DNA from: Ahniella affigens
Lineage (GTDB): Bacteria; Pseudomonadota; Gammaproteobacteria; Xanthomonadales; Ahniellaceae
NCBI RefSeq assembly: GCF_003015185.1
Contig: NZ_CP027860.1
Location: 4,578,501-4,642,500 of the forward strand
Length of the DNA stretch: 64,000 bases
Direction of reading: 5' to 3'
Shown here piece by piece: positions 1 through 8,000 of the stretch. The position numbers and the translations under genes are program-made. The notes under the pieces were generated by a model. It made no database searches. It worked only from the letters and a program-made list of their open reading frames with translations, and had not been told where the DNA came from. Position 1 is the stretch's first letter, and each line of letters opens with the position of its first letter.

Positions 1-2
1 TG

Positions 3-683
3 ATTGCGGCCACCGATCGCGCGCTCGCCGATGGCAGCTTCAATGTGCCGTTGCTGCGACGACTGGAGGCGCTCGTGATCCAAGTGCCGCCGCTGCGCTT
101 GCGCCGCGAGGATCTGGGCGTACTGGTTCGTCATGTGCTCGAACAAGAGAACGCCGTCGAACCATCGCTGTTTGATGCCCGTGACCTGGCCGCGCTCGCG
201 CTGTTCGACTGGCCTGGCAACGTGCGGCAACTGGTTCATGTGGTGCGCCGTTTGCTGCTGGCACGGCGCAGCCAAATGCCCGTGACGGTGGCGTCCGTGC
301 TTGCTGATCTACCGAAGCCTCAGCGCCTGTCCGCGACGGCTGCGCCGACCCCGCACGCCGTCAATGAGCCAGCAGTCGAATCGACCAAAGGCCGCTCGTA
401 TCGCGACCCGCGTTCGGTCGACGATGCGGCACTGTGCGCATCGCTCGCCGCCTGCGGGTGGTGTGTACGCGATGCAGCCGAGCAGCTCGGCGTGTCGCGC
501 ACGTCGTTCTATGCGTTGCTGCAGAAGAGCAAACTCGTCCGCCAGCCGGCACAGATCCCGACCGACGAACTGCGCGCCGTGATGCGCCAATTTCCAGATC
601 AATTGGACGCCTGGGCCGCGGCGCTGAAGACGCCGAAAGAGAGTTTGCGCCGCTTTGTACAACAGCTGCCGCGCGAGCATTGA
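3..683 (+). CDS. Sigma-54-dependent response regulator, C-terminal part
   Basis: The reading frame is open at the left edge, so the start and most of the AAA+ domain lie outside the window. What remains fits the end of a sigma-54 interaction domain: a degenerate sensor region around LLRRLEALVIQVPPLRLRRE, then FDWPGNVRQL, the usual helical lid motif of NtrC-type activators. A linker follows, then a Fis-type helix-turn-helix (VRDAAEQLGVSRTSFYALL). A further 45 or so residues after the HTH are longer than usual. Such proteins remodel RNA polymerase-sigma-54 holoenzyme at enhancer-dependent promoters. The target is unknown. Confident for the family, not for the specific role. Confidence 0.85.
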   Translation: MAATDRALADGSFNVPLLRRLEALVIQVPPLRLRREDLGVLVRHVLEQENAVEPSLFDARDLAALALFDWPGNVRQLVHVVRRLLLARRSQMPVTVASVLADLPKPQRLSATAAPTPHAVNEPAVESTKGRSYRDPRSVDDAALCASLAACGWCVRDAAEQLGVSRTSFYALLQKSKLVRQPAQIPTDELRAVMRQFPDQLDAWAAALKTPKESLRRFVQQLPREH

Positions 684-724
684 GCAGCGTTTAGGGAGCC
701 TCTGAGGAAGTTCAGAGCCATTGC

Positions 725-759
725 GGGTCTGAAAGTCTAGGATCGACAAGTTCAGACCC
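725..759. repeat. Inverted repeat GGGTCTGAA / TTCAGACCC
   Basis: Two perfect 9-base arms at 725-733 and 751-759 are separated by 17 bases. It lies between the regulator stop (683) and the first metallohydrolase gene and is followed by a short TTT, so it may act as a weak terminator. The arm sequence also resembles the end of the IS5-type element at 10935 (GGGTCTGAAC), so a degenerate IS remnant is possible. Confidence 0.4.
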
Positions 760-773
760 TTTAGGCGCCGCGG

Positions 774-792
774 TGTCCGACACGTCGGGACA
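774..792 (+). promoter_or_regulatory. Candidate operator TGTCCGACACGTCGGGACA
   Basis: The site contains CCGAC-AC-GTCGG and TGTCC...GGACA symmetry. A closely related copy (GACATGTCGGGACA) lies at 2274-2287 at almost the same distance (118-119 bases) from the start codon of the paralogous gene. Conservation of sequence and distance suggests a shared regulator-binding or promoter element. No regulator is identified. Confidence 0.45.
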
Positions 793-880
793 GCGTTCGA
801 TGCACCACCGACGGCCCGCCCCCGCAACAGAAACAAACACTTGCCCTTGGCATCAGGTCTGCAAACGGCCTCTGGAACCA

Positions 881-896
881 GGCTCATCCCGAGCCG
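881..896 (+). promoter_or_regulatory. Conserved 5' leader hairpin of first metallohydrolase
   Basis: GGCTC-ATCCC-GAGCC can fold into a 5-bp hairpin 15 bases before the ATG at 912, just ahead of the ribosome site GGAGA. The same motif sits exactly 15 bases before the start of the paralogue at 2406. It may affect translation initiation, or may simply be inherited from the gene duplication. Confidence 0.4.
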
Positions 897-911
897 AAAC
901 CGGAGACCGTC

Positions 912-2156
912 ATGTTGTCCACCCGAAACTTGCTTGCCGTGTTGCTGTATTCGATGTCGTTGCCGCTGCTGGCGTCCTGTCCCGTACCGCCCGCGTCCGC
1001 ACCCAACTTGCCCAATCCGCTGGAGGCCGGCCCTGGCACCATCTGGCCCAAAGCGGCAGATGCGCCCATGGCGTGGCCCGCGCCGGGCAAGAGCGAAGAC
1101 TGGATGGGCATGCCCGCCGGCGATCCCGAAGTTCCCGCGCTCGCCGGCATCATGACCATCTACACGCTGCCCGTTGGCAGCGGCAATTGTCAGATGATGC
1201 TGTGCCCGAATCAGAACCGCATGATCATGTTTGACTGTGGATCGACCGGTCTTGGCAATCTGGGTTGGAACCGCGCTGATGTCGGGCAGTTTATTGCCAC
1301 GCAGATCAATGATCAGACCCAGATCGCCGTATCGATCAGCCATCCGGATGCCGATCACAGCAACTATCTGCCCGATGTTCTCGCCGGACGCCCCATCAGC
1401 ACGATTGTGATGTCACGCCAGCCTGGCGATTATCCCGCCGCGGTTCGTGATTGGATGGCGAATCTGCAAGCCCAAGGCACTGGCCTTTTGTACACCGGCG
1501 GCATTTATCGGTCGCACGCGCCGGAACCGTCATTGAGCTGCTATGCGCCCGACGCTCACGGCGGCTGGAACATCGACGTGCCCGGCTACATTGTGATGAT
1601 GAATGCCGGCGCGACCGCCAATGATGCAAGCATGGTGATTGCCCAGCAATACGCCGGATTTCAAGCACTGTTCACGGGCGATATGACCGGCGCCACCGAA
1701 CAACAAGTCAATCCCGTGGCGCCGGTTGCCCTGGCCGGCACCCGCGTGATTACCGGCGCCCATCATGGCGCTGTGTCCCATGGCAGTAATTCGCAAATCT
1801 GGGCCGACGCGAATCAAGCCAGCCTGGTGATGTTCAGTTCGGGCACCCGATTCATGCATCCCCGTTGTCCGGCGGTGGGCGTGTACTGGCCTTACTTGTT
1901 CACCGACGCCGCACCGCATCAGTTCCAGTGCGGCAACAACGGTCAGTGGCAAGTCGTCAACACCCAGAACGCGGCGTTCGTGACCAACAACAATGGCCTG
2001 ATCCGCGTGCGCGTCGCCAACAACGGCCAATGGGATTACGCCTCACAATTCAACGGCCTCGCCTATTTGAACGCGATCGAACTCGAAGCGATGAAGCGCG
2101 CAAACCTGGGTAATCCACCCGATACAGGTGATTGCACCGCACTCGGCGCACCCTAG
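912..2156 (+). CDS. Exported metallo-beta-lactamase-fold hydrolase (paralogue 1)
   Basis: A 414-residue protein with an N-terminal signal peptide. LLASC at residues 19-23 is an acceptable lipobox, so it may be a lipoprotein. A ComEC/RNase Z-like metallo-beta-lactamase fold follows: SHPDADH (residues 143-149) is the HxxxDH metal motif, FTGDM is the later metal-binding aspartate loop, and TGAHHG with a downstream S-N supplies further ligands. The substrate is unknown. The start at 912 is chosen because GGAGA precedes it and because the signal peptide begins there. The downstream gene at 2406 is a close paralogue over almost the whole length, so this is a tandem duplication. Extracytoplasmic location is inferred from the signal sequence. 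Confidence 0.75.
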   Translation: MLSTRNLLAVLLYSMSLPLLASCPVPPASAPNLPNPLEAGPGTIWPKAADAPMAWPAPGKSEDWMGMPAGDPEVPALAGIMTIYTLPVGSGNCQMMLCPNQNRMIMFDCGSTGLGNLGWNRADVGQFIATQINDQTQIAVSISHPDADHSNYLPDVLAGRPISTIVMSRQPGDYPAAVRDWMANLQAQGTGLLYTGGIYRSHAPEPSLSCYAPDAHGGWNIDVPGYIVMMNAGATANDASMVIAQQYAGFQALFTGDMTGATEQQVNPVAPVALAGTRVITGAHHGAVSHGSNSQIWADANQASLVMFSSGTRFMHPRCPAVGVYWPYLFTDAAPHQFQCGNNGQWQVVNTQNAAFVTNNNGLIRVRVANNGQWDYASQFNGLAYLNAIELEAMKRANLGNPPDTGDCTALGAP

Positions 2157-2192
2157 CTCATGCGCATCACGGTGTAATTGTGACGCTCAACC

Positions 2193-2227
2193 AAGAGCCC
2201 GGCACGAAGCCGGGCTCTTCTGTTTTT
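2193..2227 (+). terminator. Rho-independent terminator after paralogue 1
   Basis: A perfect 11-bp stem (AAGAGCCCGGC with GCCGGGCTCTT), a 5-base loop and a run of five T (2223-2227) lie 36 bases after the stop codon at 2156. It separates the two paralogous genes into independent transcripts. Confidence 0.85.
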
Positions 2228-2273
2228 GGAGCCGCGTGTTTCGGAACAACCGCTGTCCGAGACCGATGCGTCG

Positions 2274-2287
2274 GACATGTCGGGACA
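2274..2287 (+). promoter_or_regulatory. Second copy of the candidate operator
   Basis: GACATGTCGGGACA differs from the copy at 779-792 by one base and lies 118 bases before the start of the second metallohydrolase gene. See the entry at 774. Confidence 0.45.
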
Positions 2288-2374
2288 CGCGTCGCCACCG
2301 GCTCGCATGACACCCGCGTCAATCAAATCAGTCGTTTGGCGCTGGCACTCCATCTGCATATCGCCTGCCGATCC

Positions 2375-2390
2375 GGCTTATCCCGAGCCG
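2375..2390 (+). promoter_or_regulatory. Conserved 5' leader hairpin of second metallohydrolase
   Basis: GGCTTATCCCGAGCCG matches 881-896 at 15 of 16 positions and has the same 15-base spacing to the ATG. The arms CGGCT/AGCCG can pair. The ribosome site GGGAGA follows at about 2394-2399. Confidence 0.4.
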
Positions 2391-2405
2391 GCATGGGAGA
2401 CTGCC

Positions 2406-3731
2406 ATGTGGTGCTCACGATCTTTTTTGGCTGTGCTGTTGTGTCTGATCTCGCTCGACCTGGTGGCCGATTGCCCGGCGCCGAGAACCAGCCTGCCAGC
2501 CCCGGCTGCAGCAACGCTTAGTGATGATGATGCCACCTGGGCGCCGGGTGAACTTACTGCCGCGCCGTGGCCAGAGCCCGGGCCCGCCGAAGATTGGATG
2601 GATGTAGTAACGGGCGACCCGGAGATTCCGCACGCACGCCGACTCTTGCAGATCTACACCTTGCCAGTGGGCGCCGGGAACTGCCAGCTGATGCTCTGCC
2701 CGAATCAGAACCGCATGATCATGTTCGACTGCGGCGCGCTGCCGTTCGACAAGGTAGGCTGGAACAAGGCAGACGTGAGCGCCTTCATCGCGAACCTGAT
2801 CAACCCGAACACCAGCATTTCGGTTTCGATCAGCCACACCCATTACGATCACAACAGCTATCTGCCGGATGTCTTGGCCAATCGCCGAATCAGCACGATT
2901 GTGATGTCCGACACACCGCAGAACTACCCCGCAAATGTCCGCAACTGGATGCGGAATGCCTACAACCAAGGCACCAGAGTCTTGTGGAAGTCCGGCATCT
3001 ATCGCTCGCAAGCCCCCGAACCGCCGCTGAGTTGCTACAAGCCCGAGCCCACGGGTGGTTGGTCGATCGATGTTCAAGGCTATGTCGTCATGATGAATGC
3101 CGGGGCCAATCCGAACGACGCCAGCATGGTGATCGCCCAACGCTATGGTCGGTTCCAAACCGTGTTTACCGGCGACATGACCGGTGAGACCGAGCAACGC
3201 ATCGACAACAACCTGCCCGTCCCGCTGAACCAGACCACCGTCATCACCGGCGCCCACCACGGCTCTGATTCCCATGACAGCAACAACCCCTCCTGGGCCA
3301 TTGCCAATCAGGCCGAAGCCGTGATGTTCAGCGCCGGCGGCCTGTTCTGGCACCCGCGCTGTGCCGCCGCCCAAACCTACCGACCGTATCTCCTCCAATT
3401 TCCACGCGCACACAATTTCCAATGCGGCCGCGATCATCACTGGGCCCGCGGCCCGACCCGCTTGGCCGCCTATTCCACCAACATCAATGGCGCCATTCGC
3501 GTCCGCGCCGATGCCAACGGCCGCTGGGACATCGGCGCAAGACTCAATGCCTTGGACGACCTGAATGCCATTGCCCTCGAATCCCTGAAGCGCGCAGATT
3601 TGATGCCAGGCCCGGACACGCTCTATGGGGACTCACAAGTTCCCAACACGGCAACACCTGATATCGACCCAGCGCCTGAAACCAATTGCGGCGACCCACC
3701 GCCAGAAGACAAAGCGCACAGGCCGCACTGA
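2406..3731 (+). CDS. Exported metallo-beta-lactamase-fold hydrolase (paralogue 2)
   Basis: 441 residues from the ATG at 2406. The frame is open further upstream, but 2406 is preferred because a good GGGAGA lies before it and a signal peptide starts there (RSFLAVLLCLISLDLVADC). The residue before the cysteine is Asp, which is poor for a lipobox, so a soluble periplasmic or secreted form is more likely than for paralogue 1. The metal motifs are intact: SHTHYDH (canonical HxHxDH), FTGDMTGETEQ and TGAHHGSDSHDSN. The C-terminus carries an extra 30-residue Pro/Asp-rich tail that paralogue 1 lacks. Substrate unknown. Confidence 0.75.
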   Translation: MWCSRSFLAVLLCLISLDLVADCPAPRTSLPAPAAATLSDDDATWAPGELTAAPWPEPGPAEDWMDVVTGDPEIPHARRLLQIYTLPVGAGNCQLMLCPNQNRMIMFDCGALPFDKVGWNKADVSAFIANLINPNTSISVSISHTHYDHNSYLPDVLANRRISTIVMSDTPQNYPANVRNWMRNAYNQGTRVLWKSGIYRSQAPEPPLSCYKPEPTGGWSIDVQGYVVMMNAGANPNDASMVIAQRYGRFQTVFTGDMTGETEQRIDNNLPVPLNQTTVITGAHHGSDSHDSNNPSWAIANQAEAVMFSAGGLFWHPRCAAAQTYRPYLLQFPRAHNFQCGRDHHWARGPTRLAAYSTNINGAIRVRADANGRWDIGARLNALDDLNAIALESLKRADLMPGPDTLYGDSQVPNTATPDIDPAPETNCGDPPPEDKAHRPH

Positions 3732-4032
3732 TGGAAGGCAGCGACCAGCTCCGACCATCCGCTCTGGATTTGCCACGAAACGCTCCGGTCCATGTCGCCC
3801 GCGGGCGGCTGACCGGAGGTGCTGCCGAGCGTTGCAGTGCTGCCGAACGTTACAGCGCAGCCGCGCCGTGTTGCGACTCGCAACTGCGGCACTTGGTCCG
3901 CCAGCCCAAGCCAGCAACAGACCGTGATTCAAGAAGTGATCCGCGCAGACCAACACACTGACGATCAAACCCATCCAGCACCGCCCGCAGACGCGCCCCG
4001 CCAGACCCGCTAGAATGACGGGCCCAACAGAC
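3732..4032. other. Intergenic, no gene recognised
   Basis: About 300 bases between the second metallohydrolase and the tRNA. There is a short near-repeat (CCGAGCGTTGCAGTGCTG / CCGAACGTTACAGCGC) around 3826-3860. I see no convincing coding sequence; the tRNA promoter should lie just before 4033. Confidence 0.4.
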
Positions 4033-4108
<76 letters not shown>

Positions 4109-4128
4109 TTGCAACCTTCGTTGCTGCG

Positions 4129-4133
4129 GCTTG
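4129..4133 (+). repeat. Left target-site duplication GCTTG
   Basis: Five bases directly before the TGT of the left transposon end. The identical GCTTG follows the ACA of the right end at 29278-29282. Five-base duplication is the hallmark of Tn7-family insertion. Confidence 0.9.
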
Positions 4134-4240
4134 TGTGGGAGAAAGCATAGTTTGTGCTTTTTCGGGGGTACTTTCATTTACGGGCAAGCATAGTTTGACC
4201 TTATTCGCGTGGACTGCGCTTTCCTGGAAAGCATATTCCC
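4134..4240 (+). repeat. Left end of Tn7-like element with three TnsB-type sites
   Basis: After the terminal 8 bases TGTGGGAG come three direct 13-base repeats at 4142-4154 (AAAGCATAGTTTG), 4185-4197 (CAAGCATAGTTTG) and 4228-4240 (AAAGCATATTCCC), spaced exactly 43 bases apart. Widely spaced TnsB sites are typical of a Tn7 left end. The third is the most degenerate. Binding itself is inferred. Confidence 0.88.
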
Positions 4241-4564
4241 GCTTGGTGCGTCCGCCGAGCTTGCGCCGAATCGATCGAGCGATCGCCCGACCAATCAGCT
4301 TGCCCTCAACGTGAAGCCTCAAATTCTCAAGATTCTTGCGCATGGGTAACCGCGCTTGTGGCACCGGAACCCCCGACACAGGCGGGGGTCAAGGTACCGG
4401 GTTACCCACCTCTACCCCGACCGACTCCCCATGGAATCGGTGACCGGCGTGCCGTCGAATAACGGACCAGCATGGCATGGAATGCGCCTCCACCTATTAA
4501 GGGATCAGCCCAAACCGGCTTTTCAACTGGCGAGACACGTACTTATCTCGTCACCGGCCCATAC
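4241..4564. other. Non-coding stretch with nested palindrome 4344-4407
   Basis: No supported gene. It holds a nested palindrome: outer arms GGGTAACC (4344-4351) and GGTTACCC (4400-4407), inner arms ACCCCCG (4369-4375) and CGGGGGT (4383-4389) around a 7-base loop. There is no T-run, so it is not a standard terminator. It lies downstream of the leftward toxin-immunity genes and close to the transposon end, so it may insulate the cargo from transcription or be a structured RNA. Confidence 0.5.
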
Positions 4565-5035
4565 CTAACGTTGCGCAAAGCGATTCTCACGACGCCATCC
4601 GGATTGTGGACCAAACGTCAGGTACAGGTCGTTAGGCCCGAACACCATGAAAAGGTCCTCCACTTCAGAGGTTGTCCACATAAAGTCGATTGCAATGCCA
4701 TTGCTCAGATCCAGCCTCAAGTCGAAAGGGCTGGCCTGTGTCAGTGACTGAAACGCGCCCGGCGCGATTGATCCAATTCTCTGAACCAGCCAAGCGCGAT
4801 CACGAGCCGCATCAAATGAGCCACACAGTATTTCATCACCTTTCATGATGCGCCAGGTCCCATAGTAGGTGCCCAACCACCATTCTGGATCCGGATCATC
4901 GACGCGCGAAGGCCTTTTGCTTGGAATGAGCTGACCGAATCCAACGCTTAACGTCAGCTCATTGCCCATTCGCAGCCTGCAACATGGTAAATCGACGAGA
5001 GCTTGAAGCTCGGGGGGGATCTTAAAATCGGGCAT
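4565..5035 (-). CDS. Putative immunity protein for the adjacent RHS toxin
   Basis: 156 residues, not recognised as a known family. The ATG at 5035 is preferred over the GTG at 5041 because GGAG (5044-5041) overlaps the latter and is well spaced for the former. The protein is soluble, acidic to neutral and tryptophan-rich (EWWLGTYYGTWRIM), with no signal peptide or membrane segment. It begins 18 bases after the stop codon of the RHS gene on the same strand, the classic arrangement of polymorphic toxin and immunity genes. The function is inferred from position and size only. Confidence 0.5.
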   Translation of the reverse strand: MPDFKIPPELQALVDLPCCRLRMGNELTLSVGFGQLIPSKRPSRVDDPDPEWWLGTYYGTWRIMKGDEILCGSFDAARDRAWLVQRIGSIAPGAFQSLTQASPFDLRLDLSNGIAIDFMWTTSEVEDLFMVFGPNDLYLTFGPQSGWRRENRFAQR

Positions 5036-5053
5036 ATACACTCCAAGCTATTC

Positions 5054-8000
5054 TCATCGAAGCCACTTTGGCACTTCCTCGCCCGCTTCCTCATATAGAG
5101 CTCGGGCATCGTCCTTCAGTTGAGCAAGACTACGATCTTGGCCGACTTTCGCATCATGAAAGTCGCGCGCCGCGTCGGCACCAAGATCCTTTTTGATTCG
5201 ATCTCCGATATCGCGTGCAGCCTTCTCGGACGCTGGTTCCGCACCGTCTTCATGGCGAGGATTGTTATCATTGCCTCGGCGTCCCCTCTGCTTGCCGTCG
5301 AATTCGTCGCCATCCTCATCTTCGCTGTCATCCGTGTCATCGTCCACGTCATCACTAGGCTTACTAAACACCCAACTCGCTTCTACATCTCTCGTCACAA
5401 GAGGTGCGTAGCTAGGCGTCAAATGCGACGATGCGATCTGATCTTGCTGTTGTTGGGATTCGAGAATTACCGTTCCACCGATTGCCCCCAGCCCCAACCA
5501 TACAAGGGCAGCTTCTCCTGCCGTAAGCGTTCCCCCCAAGGTCAGCAGTGGCGCTAAAAATATGAACTTGCCGTCAGGATCGACATATTTGTACGGATTA
5601 TTTCTGGCATAGCAATACTGATTGAAATCCTCGGCGTCAAACGAACTCGGAACACTCAAGTCTTTGGATAGGAACCTGCCCGTATCAGGATCGAAGTACC
5701 GTGCCCGCATGTAGACAAGCTCAGTGTTCGAATCCAAGACATGACCAGCAAAACTCGGACCGGAAGCAACCGCAGAAACTGGCATCCCAAAAGGCTCGTA
5801 GTGGGCGCGGCGAACCACGTTCTGCGACCCGTCCGACTCTGCAACGACTGACCCAAGCGTATCAGTGTGCAGAAAAAAAGTCGCAAATGCGGTTCCATTG
5901 GGAGGCAAACCGACACCGCTCGCTTCAGCATCTCGACGCGCAACAAGCTGTTTGCCGACATAGTGATATGTGGTGTATCGAGCCACTCCAGCGGACTGAG
6001 CCATGGAATCAACAGGTACAAGCGAAGTAGCACCAGCCTCGCTATCCGCACCCGTCAGGCCCCGCACTTCAGAGTTTGAACTTGTAGATTGATTCTCGAA
6101 TCCGTTACTGAAAAGTGGGGTCTCTGGAGGAGTTGCCAATGATGCGAACTCGTAAAGCAGATAGCCATTCTTGCTATACAATTGAAACACACGATCGCCA
6201 GTTGCCTGATTGTTAGGATTCAGCTTCTCAATCATCAGCCGGTGACCGTGTGCATCATACAGGTACTGACTTACCCCATTCGTTCGTACCAGCCGATTCG
6301 CGTAGTCCCACACGAAAGTAATCCCGCCCTTTGCGGTAATGTTGCCCCTCGCATCGTGCGAATAGGAAATCGGGGGAAACCCAGAGGGCGTGACGTTGAG
6401 AAGCTTTTCACTTGAATACGCGTACGTGTAGCTCTTTCCACCTAGTACGAGCGACTTCAGATTGTCGGCGCCGTCATAAGTAAAATTGCCAGCACCCCAG
6501 GCTCCGAGCGCAGACTTCAGACGATCTTGTGCGTCATAGGTCATCGTCCTATTCATTGATACGTCTCTACCATCGATCACCGTTGACAGATTCAGTCCGG
6601 CGTCGTAACCATAGTCTTCATCCAGAACAAGGCCTAAGCCCACATCGCGGATTCGGTCCTGAAGTCGCCTCGTCGTCTGCGTGATTGACCGGACAACGCC
6701 GTTTCCATAAGTCCATCCGGCAGCGGCCCCGTTCGCGTGGTAGCTGATACCCGAAACCAACCCAGAATTTTGGGTCGCTTGGCCTAGTGCATTGGGCGTA
6801 AATGTGCTTACGAAACCCGCCGGATAGGTAAGCGAGCCGAGATGCCCAACAGAGTCATATGCCCAAGCAAGACCGTAACTAATCCCCTCGAATACTAGTG
6901 TCTCGGACTTGATCTGGCGCCGACTGTTGTAGTCATACGTCCATTGCGAATTAGCGTTGACTGCCGTCTTGACGAGTCCGTCTGGGGTATACGTCGTGGC
7001 TGTGTCAGGACTAACGAAGCCCGCAAGTTCCGGATAGTTCACAGCCGAGAGCCAGTTTCGATCGGTGTAGGATCGAATCGTCCGCTCCTGCACCGGCACG
7101 CCGTTTCGTGCAGAACTGCAGTTTCCTGCGGGCGTTCGACCATCGGCGCTCCAGTCAAGGTTGCCAGCTGCATCGTATGCAATCACTAGGGCGCCGCTCT
7201 CCGGCTCAGTGAGCTGACAGAGCCGCTGCTGAGCGTCGTAGGTCATGCTTCTTGTCGCATTCGCTCCGTTTCCAGTCCTCGTAATCGAAGTAACCTTGCC
7301 AAAGGCATCTCTAACTAGCGTGGCAGTCACCCGCTCGGCCAAAGGACCGTTCTCACCAAAAAAGACTTCTGAAGGAGCGTCAAGGGAAGGAACGGAGAAT
7401 GCTTGGTAGCGATAGCGAGTTTGAAACCCCCTTGGATCGGTAACCAGCGTCTCGAAGTTGTTGCCGTAGGAGTAGGATGTTGTGGCATCAGCTACCAGTT
7501 CGCCGTCGGTGTCAACGCTTTCTAGAACGATACGATCGATCGGGTCAAACTGCTTGCTAACACCCAAGACCAGATCGCCTCTTACAGAGATCGAATTCAA
7601 CGGATAGCTTGTGAATATCTCATGATTGCTCGAACTCCAGTCTCGGCGAACGAACCGCTGTGTCGCAGATGGCGACCCATTGTCCCACTCGCGCTCAAGG
7701 ATCGGACGCCACAATTGGTCATACCAGATGTGCTTCCGACTGTTCCCTGTCTCAATGGTCTGCTTCCATGTTCCCACTGGCAAACCGAACTCCGCACCGA
7801 GTGAGCGCGAGAAATTTCGAACAGTGTTCGCCCATGTTGAACTGGAATCCAATGGATACACGATAAGACTTGCCCTACCCATCGAATCATAATTGTACGA
7901 TGTCGTGTAACCAGCCTCATTCGTTGTCGAAGCGATCCATCCGAGATCATCCACAACAGCTGTCTTGCTACTGCTGTCGGCGTACGTCACGGTCTGCGGT

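Noticed and set aside
3826-3860. Short near-direct repeats before the tRNA as a regulatory array
   Set aside because: Only two imperfect copies in GC-rich intergenic DNA; no support for function.
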